Source of the DNA: Chlamydiia bacterium
GTDB taxonomy: Bacteria > Chlamydiota > Chlamydiia > Chlamydiales > Rhabdochlamydiaceae
DNA: 35,008 nt
NCBI GenBank assembly: GCA_021324995.1
Contig: JAJPIB010000005.1
Location: 1 to 35,008 of the forward strand
Direction: 5' to 3'
The notes under the pieces are model-generated. The model was not told where the DNA came from and searched no databases. It worked only from the letters and a program-made list of their open reading frames with translations. This document shows, piece by piece, positions 16,772 through 23,523 of this stretch; the stretch's first letter is position 1; every line of letters starts with the position of its first letter. Position numbers and translations under genes: made by a program.

Positions 16772-18103
16772 TTAAACGTTTGTTTTTTTTAAAGACTCAA
16801 GACTTGCCTCAAGGGTAAATTTTTCAAACGAAGAATCTCCTCTCATCCGATCCAAAAATTCACCAAATTCAGAAGGATGGGTGAGAAAATAGCGCTCAAA
16901 GCTTTCCTTCCATCCCTTCATTTGGCTAAACGCAAAGTAGACGTGAGGATCTAAGCACTTCCAGGCCTGCACCAATTCTTTAGTGAAGGGCTGAAGCTCT
17001 TCCCACTCCACCATGGAATCCTCTTCAATCTCTTCAACAGAATATGCGTTAAGTGCACGAATATCCTCTGTGTGCATATTGACAATCCCTTTGGGAAGCG
17101 AAACTAGATATGTCGAACAGTACCAATCCAAAAAGTCCAACGTTTTTTGGGTTCGAAACGGACCTAAATCGGCGTTAAAAGGATCTTTCTTTTGCAATCT
17201 CTGCTCTCGAATAAGCCATAGAGCATACTCATCCCCGTGAGGATATTGTTTTTCAGGAAAAGTGCATCCTTTGATGACATTTAACGAAGTATCAAACCTC
17301 TCATGTTGTCTGGGAGTAAAAGGTTGGTAAACATAAGACTGATAACAAAATTGCTTATTAATAGTAATATCGGTCCAGATCACGCGTGGGCAAAACTTTC
17401 CTATCCCCTGAAAATTTAAAAACCTATAATGAGGAATATTCGACACATCAATGATAGAAATGGTTTTCCCTTTTAGAAACGTTAAATTGTTAATATCGCT
17501 ATTAGGAATAAAGATGATGTTTCCTGCGTCTGCATAGCCTTTAAGTTTGTTGAACTGAATGACATTTTTGTGGTACTTGCATTCATGAAAAAAATATTTA
17601 GAATCTCTCCACAGTTTTTCAGCTTTTAAATAGATAGCTCCAAAATCATTGATACGAGTGGGATCCCAAAACTTCTTTAGGTTTTCGGGTAAGTGGCTTT
17701 TTTCAACCTTGTCACTAATGATTTGAATCCTTTGAACAAACTCTTCGTCTGTTTTTGTCGTACGCGATAACGCTTCATATTCCTCTTGAGCTTCAGAAAG
17801 ACGGATCACCAATAAATTGAAATTTCCATAGGCGTAAACTTTGGGGTTAGTATCGCAAACAATCACTCCTGCACAAAGCCTTTGAGGACTAAACATCAGA
17901 TTAAGAAAGGGCCTCTCGGGTCCACCCGCGCAGACAAGGTATCCCCTCTTCCCAAACTTTAAGTGGTCGCTAATTTTTGCAACTTCCAGTTCATTTGGCT
18001 CTAAGAAATCAGGGAAACCATTACTTTGTGTAAGATCCACCTTTTCAGGGAAACAAAGCTTAGAATATCTATCCTCAAGCGAACGAGTTAATTTTATCGA
18101 CAT
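16772..18103 (-). CDS. Unknown protein, paralogue C of three (most divergent)
   Basis: 443 residues from the ATG at 18103; upstream TTG and GTG codons in frame (18115, 18112) could extend it by up to four residues. It shares the family skeleton with A and B: FPDFLEPNE, YLVCAGGPERPFLNLMF, VIVCDTNPKVYAYGNFN, GNIIFIPNSDINNLTFL, ISIIDVSNIPHYRF, QMKGWKESFERYF. The GGPER loop and CDTNP acidic loop are its clearest Rossmann-like signs. It lacks the EKRP...SPHC block of A and B. It follows a very AT-rich spacer after murF, which probably holds its own promoter, and leads into paralogue B. Function unknown. Confidence 0.8.
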   Translation of the reverse strand: MSIKLTRSLEDRYSKLCFPEKVDLTQSNGFPDFLEPNELEVAKISDHLKFGKRGYLVCAGGPERPFLNLMFSPQRLCAGVIVCDTNPKVYAYGNFNLLVIRLSEAQEEYEALSRTTKTDEEFVQRIQIISDKVEKSHLPENLKKFWDPTRINDFGAIYLKAEKLWRDSKYFFHECKYHKNVIQFNKLKGYADAGNIIFIPNSDINNLTFLKGKTISIIDVSNIPHYRFLNFQGIGKFCPRVIWTDITINKQFCYQSYVYQPFTPRQHERFDTSLNVIKGCTFPEKQYPHGDEYALWLIREQRLQKKDPFNADLGPFRTQKTLDFLDWYCSTYLVSLPKGIVNMHTEDIRALNAYSVEEIEEDSMVEWEELQPFTKELVQAWKCLDPHVYFAFSQMKGWKESFERYFLTHPSEFGEFLDRMRGDSSFEKFTLEASLESLKKTNV

Positions 18104-18200
18104 ACAAAACACCAATTATTTTAATATATTATTAAATATTATAACAAAATTAGTTATATTATATAAATGCTTATTATAAATAACTGATAATTAAAAAGAT
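18104..18200 (-). promoter_or_regulatory. Very AT-rich spacer between murF and paralogue C
   Basis: Almost all A/T from about 18112 to 18200, with several TATAAT-like words on the minus strand (for example TTATAATATT). This is unlike the flanking genes. It probably holds the promoter for paralogues C and B. No single promoter can be singled out. Confidence 0.4.
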
Positions 18201-18212
18201 AAAGAAAGGTTT

Positions 18213-19547
18213 CTATTCAAGGATAAGCCACAACTTCTTTGAATTTGCTCCTTTTAGTAGAACGACATCCCCTTTCTCCGCAAGGGCATGAACGCGTAAC
18301 TTGAGAGCATCAAAATGGTCAAAGTACTCAACGGGTTTATTGCCTTGTTTAAAGATGTCCAGCACACTTAACCACTCTTCGCCGAGGCATAATAAATGAT
18401 CGACGTTTTCTAAGGCGGTTAAAGTCACTTCGCGGTGACTTTGTTCGGTATGAATTCCGAGCTCTTTCATCGCTCCAAGAACAGCGACACGCTTTTTTCC
18501 AGCTTTAGGCTCTGGAAGATTAGTTAAAGCTGCTTTCATCGATAGCGCGCTCGCATTATAGGAATCATTAATAAATACAATGCCATCGCGCTCAATTCTC
18601 TCGAAACGGCGCTTAAAAGGAGTCAGTTTGCCGATTTGAGGCAAGATTTCAGCCCACTGCATACCCATCGCTCTTGCGACTGCGGCAGCTCCCATGAAAT
18701 CTTCACAAAGGTGGGAAGCAGAAAAAGGAAGTGTAAAAGGAAAGGTTGTCTCTTTTCCTTCTTTGACGTAATAATGGTTATTTTCGCAGCAAAGAACAAA
18801 ATCACTATCTCCTGCATCGTTATTCAAAGAATAAGACATTTTTTTGCAGGAGCCTGTTTGACAAGAGCGAAACTGAGCGACTTGATAGTTATAAATGCCG
18901 ATTTTTGTCATGGGGTGGGAGAAAATTTCAGTCTTAGCTGCAGCAATCCCTTCTAAGCCATCGGGGAAAAAAGCCGCATGAGCGAGAGCCACCTTTGTTA
19001 CAATTGCCACTTCGGGAGGCGCAATAGCGACAAGTTTTTGGATCTCGTGAGGAGAGCTCATTCCCATTTCTAGCACAAAAATCTCCTCGTTTCCTTCCGC
19101 GTTCAAAATGCTTAAAGGCACACCTACTTGAGAATTTGCGTTCCCAGGAGTTCTGTGAACGCGATATTTTCCTTCGAGAAGTGTAGCAATGAATTCTTTT
19201 GTGGTCGTCTTACCCACTGATCCTGTAACCCCAACGACTCGGGTTTGACGTCTATTGTGAATCACTCTTGCTAAGCGATGCAAAGAATCCATCACATTAT
19301 CAACGTGCAATAGGGTAAGTCCAAACGTTTCTCCCTGATACTTTTTAGAAACGACAGCTCCGATTGCTCCTTTAGAAGCGATTTCCTCCAAATAGAAATG
19401 GCCATCGACTTTTTCCCCTTTCAATGCAAAAAAGAGCTCACCCGGAAGGATCTCTTTGCTGTCCTGTTTAAAACCGCAAACTGTCCCTGATACTTGCACA
19501 TCACATCCGAGCCAATCTGCAATTTGGGAAAAATCAAATTCTGCCAT
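18213..19547 (-). CDS. murF: UDP-MurNAc-tripeptide--D-alanyl-D-alanine ligase
   Basis: Adds D-Ala-D-Ala to the UDP-MurNAc tripeptide, completing the cytoplasmic precursor. Motifs: DSKEILPGELFFALKGEKVDGH (N-terminal uracil domain, quoted in part), GVTGSVGKTTTKEF (P-loop), TPGNANSQVGVPLSIL, EMGMSSPHEI, INDSYNASALSMKAAL and LGAMKELGIHTEQSHREV. The frame is open to 19637, but the MurF domain starts at MAEFDFSQIADWLG, preceded by AAGGTGAGAG, so the start is set at 19547 (444 residues). In Chlamydia murF directly precedes mraY; here three unknown paralogues lie between them. It is 62 bp downstream of the oxygenase gene. Confidence 0.95.
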   Translation of the reverse strand: MAEFDFSQIADWLGCDVQVSGTVCGFKQDSKEILPGELFFALKGEKVDGHFYLEEIASKGAIGAVVSKKYQGETFGLTLLHVDNVMDSLHRLARVIHNRRQTRVVGVTGSVGKTTTKEFIATLLEGKYRVHRTPGNANSQVGVPLSILNAEGNEEIFVLEMGMSSPHEIQKLVAIAPPEVAIVTKVALAHAAFFPDGLEGIAAAKTEIFSHPMTKIGIYNYQVAQFRSCQTGSCKKMSYSLNNDAGDSDFVLCCENNHYYVKEGKETTFPFTLPFSASHLCEDFMGAAAVARAMGMQWAEILPQIGKLTPFKRRFERIERDGIVFINDSYNASALSMKAALTNLPEPKAGKKRVAVLGAMKELGIHTEQSHREVTLTALENVDHLLCLGEEWLSVLDIFKQGNKPVEYFDHFDALKLRVHALAEKGDVVLLKGANSKKLWLILE

Positions 19548-19609
19548 CTCTCTCACCTTCTTAAAAGGAGAACTATATCTGAAGATCCCGAAGCTTGCAA
19601 GAATGCGGC

Positions 19610-20281
19610 TTAGTAGAAAACGCCTTGGCGCAACCACTTAGTTGCAATCCATTTTTCCCCTTTGATAACGGGAGCGCCTCCATGTAGCGACAGAGGATCT
19701 TCCATTCCATCAGGCGTGCAGTTGTAAAAGAGCAATGCATTTCCTTTGATAGGTTTGACTTTCACATTCACCTTCGGAAAAATGGTTTCTCCTCCTTCCT
19801 CTGTGTCGGCGAGATACATGATCAAAGTTGCAATGCGCTGTCCTCCGCGATTGTAGCACAAAGCTCCTCCAGGAGTGCTATTGTCGAAGAAATCAAAATG
19901 GGGCCGGTATTCTTCGCCACGCCCATAGGTTAACACCTGGATGGCCTCTCCATTTTCTTCGGGAATCATCGTTAGTTGTGCAATACGTCTTTCAATGTTC
20001 CTTAAAATGTAATCAGAGGGTCTTTGCTCAAAGAACATCCCCTTGCTTGTTCTTCCTTCGTGCGTTTCTTCATAGTTAGCAACGCTTGACACAACGGTAG
20101 AACGCTTAAGATCGGGACGCGCTTTTTGAATCATATAATCGCATTCAGAAGCAGTGAGAAAGTTTTCAATCAGAAAAATCCGAGGAGTTGTGCTTAATAT
20201 TTTCACTGCATCTCCATAGGGTTCATTTGCAAAGCCGAAAACGCCTATGGCCAATACAAACAGAACTGCTCTTGCCCACAT
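19610..20281 (-). CDS. Secreted prolyl-4-hydroxylase-like 2OG-Fe(II) dioxygenase
   Basis: A 223-residue protein with a cleavable-looking signal peptide (residues 1-18, MWARAVLFVLAIGVFGFA) and a complete P4H alpha-subunit-type catalytic domain: RTSKGMFF, iron ligands H128 and D130 in RPHFDFF, distal H200 in SLHGGAPV, and the 2-oxoglutarate lysine K210 in GEKWIATKWLR. The residues for iron and 2OG binding are all present, so hydroxylase activity is likely. Export past the inner membrane is unusual for this mostly cytoplasmic or ER family. The substrate could be a bacterial envelope protein or a host protein. GAGGAGG precedes the ATG. It is upstream of murF on the same strand but may be a separate unit. 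Confidence 0.88.
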   Translation of the reverse strand: MWARAVLFVLAIGVFGFANEPYGDAVKILSTTPRIFLIENFLTASECDYMIQKARPDLKRSTVVSSVANYEETHEGRTSKGMFFEQRPSDYILRNIERRIAQLTMIPEENGEAIQVLTYGRGEEYRPHFDFFDNSTPGGALCYNRGGQRIATLIMYLADTEEGGETIFPKVNVKVKPIKGNALLFYNCTPDGMEDPLSLHGGAPVIKGEKWIATKWLRQGVFY

Positions 20282-20381
20282 ACTTTCCTCCTCAATCGGT
20301 TTCGGTATAACGAATACGTAGTTGTTTAAGGCGATTTAAATCAAGCTTTTTTATGGATAAAAAGGGAATTTGAGTTTATAA

Positions 20382-21443
20382 ATGCGCCCCATCTTTTTTA
20401 TCATTTTAAATGGGGACATGATGAGTACGCGGACAATAATTCCAGGATTGTGGGTAGAAATAGAACAACCAATGATTAAAAACTTTCTAAACGCTGTAAG
20501 CGTTGTGAATTTAAGTCGAGTATCTAAAATAGCTCAGATTTCTTTATCGAATGAGTTTTTTAAATCTTATCTCATTAGCCATTATCCCTGTTTAGAAACA
20601 AGAGTAAATGAGGAAAAAGAAGCCCGTTTTAAGCATCTCTCTACTTTTCTGCCGCATTACTGCTGGAAAATGACTTGTGTGTTTATGGATCAACTCTATT
20701 ATTCAGAGCATCCCTCAAAAATCAGCTTCGCGTTTTTCAAGGAGTGTGCAGCTCCTTCTATACGCGGCGCAGTCGAAGCAAAGAAAAGGGATTGTGAATC
20801 TAAACTTAAAGAGATTTGTGGTTCTCATTCCGAAGATCCCGAATCTCCAATTAACAAGGCCTGGGTATCCATCCAAGGGACTCTATATATAGATCATATA
20901 TCCCGACAAAAAGAACTTTTTGACTCTCTAAAAGAACTCCCTCTCCAAGAAATGTTAGAAATAAAAAAGAGCGTTCTGAAGTGGAGGGAATCGGGAGAAT
21001 TACCAGACACTTTAACGGATATAGATAGCACAAATATTTTTTTGGAATGGACCGAACTTTGCAAGAATGAACTTGAACTCCCACGTGATGAGGGATATGT
21101 AAAGTATCGAAACTACCAAGATCTTGAAATAACTAGAGCCGAAAAGCAAATGGAATTTGAACGTCATAATCGTCGACTTCCTAATTTTTACCTTCCTCCC
21201 TCTTTAAGTGAAGCTGAAACCCTGGTCCTTAAAGCTTATGAACTTTCGGAAAGTTTTGTGTCTCCTGATAGAGAGCGCGAGTGGGTGGCCAGCATGACAA
21301 AACATCTCCCTAATCAGGATTTAATAAAAAATTTTACTGAAGAGTTTCAGATCACAAGAGCTAGCATTTCAGCGATACTCATAGAAGCATGGAAGTGGAA
21401 TAACCAAAATAAAAAAAGGGAAAAGCCAGTTAAAAACAACTGA
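20382..21443 (+). CDS. Unknown protein with a faint F-box-like N terminus
   Basis: 353 residues, no recognised family. After the first residues, IPGLWVEIEQPMIKNFL is followed by NLSRVSKIAQISLSNEFF and KSYLISHYP (residues 43-69). This spacing resembles an F-box (P-x-E-l-w...L..l.rVsk.w...s...lwk..l...yP), a eukaryotic adaptor motif found in effectors of amoeba-resisting bacteria. The match is weak and by eye. The rest is charged and helical, without membrane segments. Starts at 20382, 20418 and 20421 are possible; GGGGAC lies too close to the later two. It is divergent from the oxygenase gene. Confidence 0.65.
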   Translation: MRPIFFIILNGDMMSTRTIIPGLWVEIEQPMIKNFLNAVSVVNLSRVSKIAQISLSNEFFKSYLISHYPCLETRVNEEKEARFKHLSTFLPHYCWKMTCVFMDQLYYSEHPSKISFAFFKECAAPSIRGAVEAKKRDCESKLKEICGSHSEDPESPINKAWVSIQGTLYIDHISRQKELFDSLKELPLQEMLEIKKSVLKWRESGELPDTLTDIDSTNIFLEWTELCKNELELPRDEGYVKYRNYQDLEITRAEKQMEFERHNRRLPNFYLPPSLSEAETLVLKAYELSESFVSPDREREWVASMTKHLPNQDLIKNFTEEFQITRASISAILIEAWKWNNQNKKREKPVKNN

Positions 21444-21465
21444 ATCAGAGAGCACGTCTGACTCA
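21441..21465 (+). terminator. Hairpin directly after the 353-residue gene
   Basis: TGAATCAGA (including the stop codon) pairs with TCTGACTCA at 21457-21465 with one mismatch and a 7-base loop. A second hairpin, AACCCGA (21519-21525) with TCGGGTT (21539-21545), follows with inner CCTT/AAGG pairing. Neither has a T-run on the plus strand. Confidence 0.4.
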
Positions 21466-21553
21466 GATGCTATGTTTTGTTGAGTCCGACTTGAGCTTTC
21501 ATCCGTTTTCCGTCGCAAAACCCGATCCTTTAAGGGAGTCGGGTTGATTGGCA

Positions 21554-21583
21554 TTGACGATATATGCTCCGTTTTAGCATACT
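21554..21583 (+). promoter_or_regulatory. Candidate promoter for tRNA-Cys (and rsmI)
   Basis: TTGACG (21554-21559), 18 bp spacer, then CATACT (21578-21583), followed by TTTTTAAATC and the tRNA 14 bases on. The -35 box is near consensus and the -10 box matches four of six. Confidence 0.45.
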
Positions 21584-21597
21584 TTTTAAATCAAATT

Positions 21598-21672
21598 GGT
21601 GGCATAGCCAAGTGGTAAGGCAGAAGCCTGCAAAGCTTCCATACCCCAGTTCGACCCTGGGTGCCACCTCCA
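21598..21672 (+). tRNA. tRNA-Cys (GCA)
   Basis: A full cloverleaf folds: acceptor GGTGGCA/TGCCACC, D arm with AGTGGTAAG, anticodon stem GAAGC/GCTTC with loop CTGCAAA (anticodon GCA), T arm CCCAG/CTGGG with TTCGACC. The discriminator is T (U73), typical of tRNA-Cys, and CCA is encoded. The rsmI start codon is only 16 bases downstream. Confidence 0.96.
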
Positions 21673-21688
21673 ATTTAATGATTTTTTT

Positions 21689-22522
21689 GTGCTTTATCTC
21701 GTCTCTACGCCTATTGGCAACCTCTCTGATTTTTCCTTCAGGGCTGTCGAAGCTCTCAAAAAATGCGATTACATTTTATGCGAAGACACCCGCCATAGCC
21801 GCGTTCTTCTCAATCACTATGAAATTACGGTCCAGCTCCATGCTTTCCATAAGTTCAACGAAGCTAAAGCAGAAGATCGGGTGATCGAAGATTTGAAAAA
21901 TGGTAAGACCATTGCTCTGATTTCTGATGCGGGTACCCCATTGATTTCCGACCCAGGCCAAGAACTGGTTGTCAGATGCCGTCAAGAAGGTCTCCCAGTT
22001 TCAGCCATCCCCGGAGCTTGCGCAGTCATCGACGCCCTTGTCCTTTCGGGACTTTCCCCATCCCCTTTTCAATTTGTCGGTTTTTTGCCTAAAAAAGAGA
22101 AGGAACTCGAAATATTTCTCTCCCAAACGCTTCTTTATCAAGGAACTTCCATCGCCTACGAATCTCCCCATCGAATTGAAGCGACTTTAAAAGCAGCGGC
22201 AAAACTTGCGCCAGAAAGAAAACTTTGTGTGGCAAGAGAACTCACAAAGCTTCATGAAGAGTGTCTCTTAGGAACAGCGAAAGAACTTTTGAAACACTTT
22301 GAAACACATCCTCCGCGTGGGGAGATCGTGCTTTTAATCAGTCCTGCGGAAAAAAAAATTTCCTTTGAGGAACTCTCTTTGGAAGAGCTCGTCGCTATGC
22401 TCCAAAAAGATCTAGGCCTAGCCAAGTCAGAAGCCATCAAGATGGCAGCCCAAATGCGCCATTTGCCAAAGCGGGATGTTTACAAACTGTTTATACCCAA
22501 CGTGACTGAAAATTTGGTTTAG
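21689..22522 (+). CDS. rsmI: 16S rRNA 2'-O-ribose C1402 methyltransferase with element-encoded tail
   Basis: Methylates C1402 of 16S rRNA using SAM. Tetrapyrrole-methylase-fold motifs: LYLVSTPIGNLSDFSFRA (residues 2-19), CEDTRHSRVLLNHY, ISDAGTPLISDPG, IPGACAVIDALVLSGL, FVGFLPKKEKE, YESPHRI and ARELTKLHEE. 277 residues, normal length. The start is a GTG with no clear ribosome site, 16 bases after tRNA-Cys. The last nine residues (IPNVTENLV) and stop come from the family I element at 22492. Without the element the frame would end ...KLFTND, so little native sequence was lost and the enzyme should be functional. Confidence 0.95.
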   Translation: MLYLVSTPIGNLSDFSFRAVEALKKCDYILCEDTRHSRVLLNHYEITVQLHAFHKFNEAKAEDRVIEDLKNGKTIALISDAGTPLISDPGQELVVRCRQEGLPVSAIPGACAVIDALVLSGLSPSPFQFVGFLPKKEKELEIFLSQTLLYQGTSIAYESPHRIEATLKAAAKLAPERKLCVARELTKLHEECLLGTAKELLKHFETHPPRGEIVLLISPAEKKISFEELSLEELVAMLQKDLGLAKSEAIKMAAQMRHLPKRDVYKLFIPNVTENLV

Positions 22523-22655
22523 GACCAAAGCGAAAGCTCCCGCGATTGGCGCGATTGAATCGTCGCCCCTATTAGAAATAGGGGCTAGATTCGATCGTCC
22601 AATCCCGGGGCTTTGGCTCGGTCTTAAATCAAAATTTTCAATCACGTTGGGTATA
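22492..22655. repeat. Family I MITE-like element, copy 3 (complete), in the rsmI 3' end
   Basis: Complete 164-bp copy. The ends TATACCCAACGTGACTGAAA and (reverse-complemented right end) TATACCCAACGTGATTGAAA pair, and similarity between the arms continues inward nearly to the centre, so the whole element is an imperfect palindrome. A perfect 9-bp hairpin (GCCCCTATT with AATAGGGGC, loop AGA, 22565-22585) lies in the middle. TA flanks each side. One minus-strand frame is open through the whole element. No transposase is encoded. Confidence 0.95.
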
Positions 22656-22707
22656 CAAATGATTAGCAAACAGAATCTCTCTTTGCTAAAAGAGTGACGT
22701 TAAGGGA

Positions 22708-22736
22708 TTGCGGATTAACTTTTCTTTCTCTATACT
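22708..22736 (+). promoter_or_regulatory. Candidate promoter of coaX-groEL
   Basis: TTGCGG (22708-22713), 17 bp spacer, TATACT (22731-22736), 21 bp before the coaX ATG, which has GGTGGAGAA as ribosome site. It lies just outside the right end of the family I element. Confidence 0.6.
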
Positions 22737-22757
22737 TTGGTTTCTTAGGGTGGAGAA

Positions 22758-23519
22758 ATGGAACTCAATCTCGTCTTAGATATTGGAAACTCGCTGATCA
22801 AGGTGGGACTGTTTGAAGAAGGTAAACTCGTAGGGACTTTCTTCGCGACACCGCATCCCTTTTCCCCAGAAGAGCTATTAGGGCGCCTAAAAGGGAAACC
22901 CATCGAGCAAGCGTTGATTTCATCCGTGAATACAAAAGCAGATGATGCGGTTAAAACTTTTTTGGACGCACAGAAAATCCGTTACACATTTCTCGATCGC
23001 CATCAGCTCAAACTGACACTCGATGTCGACGAGCCAAGCCAAGTCGGAGCAGATCGCATCGCAAATGCCTACGGCGCTCTCGCCCGCTTTCCTCTCAATG
23101 ATGCGATCGTTGTCGACATTGGCACAGCCATTACCGCAGACTTGATTGCTAAAGAGGGACACTACTTAGGAGGGATGATCTATCCAGGCGCGCAACTTTG
23201 CGCCAAAGCTCTCGCGGAGTATACGGATAAACTTCCCTTTGTCGCGCCTAAAAAACCTTCTTCCCCTTTAGGGAAAACCACTGAAACGCATCTTCAAGCG
23301 GGAATTTACTACGGTCAGCTCGGCGCTATCGAGCGCATGATAGCTGAACTCAAACTTACAGCGCTTTCTCCCAGCTCCATAAAAATTATCGCCACCGGAG
23401 GCGCGACGAGAAACGAAGAATTTATTGAGGACGTGAGAGAGCTTGTCGATCTCATCGATCCTCACCTGACTTTAGTCGGGCTGCACGAAATACTCATTGA
23501 ACTTACCAAAAAGGAATAA
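22758..23519 (+). CDS. coaX: Type III pantothenate kinase
   Basis: Phosphorylates pantothenate, the first step to coenzyme A. It has the ASKHA fold with LDIGNSLIKVGLF (phosphate loop 1, residues 7-19), GADRIANAYGA (97-107), VVDIGTAITADLI (118-130), YLGGMIYPGAQL and the adenosine motif ATGGA. 253 residues, normal for CoaX. The stop is 4 bp before the groEL ATG, so the two form an operon with the promoter at 22708-22736. Confidence 0.95.
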   Translation: MELNLVLDIGNSLIKVGLFEEGKLVGTFFATPHPFSPEELLGRLKGKPIEQALISSVNTKADDAVKTFLDAQKIRYTFLDRHQLKLTLDVDEPSQVGADRIANAYGALARFPLNDAIVVDIGTAITADLIAKEGHYLGGMIYPGAQLCAKALAEYTDKLPFVAPKKPSSPLGKTTETHLQAGIYYGQLGAIERMIAELKLTALSPSSIKIIATGGATRNEEFIEDVRELVDLIDPHLTLVGLHEILIELTKKE

Positions 23520-23523
23520 ATCT

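Noticed and set aside
18213-19637. Longer murF from 19637
   Set aside because: The extra 30 residues do not resemble MurF, and the ATG at 19547 has a ribosome site and begins the domain.
22565-22585. Element hairpin as an ordinary rho-independent terminator of rsmI
   Set aside because: The stem is good but no T-run follows, and the same hairpin occurs in other copies as part of the mobile element. A terminating effect is possible but not shown.
22427-22669. Minus-strand 80-codon frame across the family I element
   Set aside because: It is simply the open frame of the element extended into antisense rsmI, with no ribosome site.
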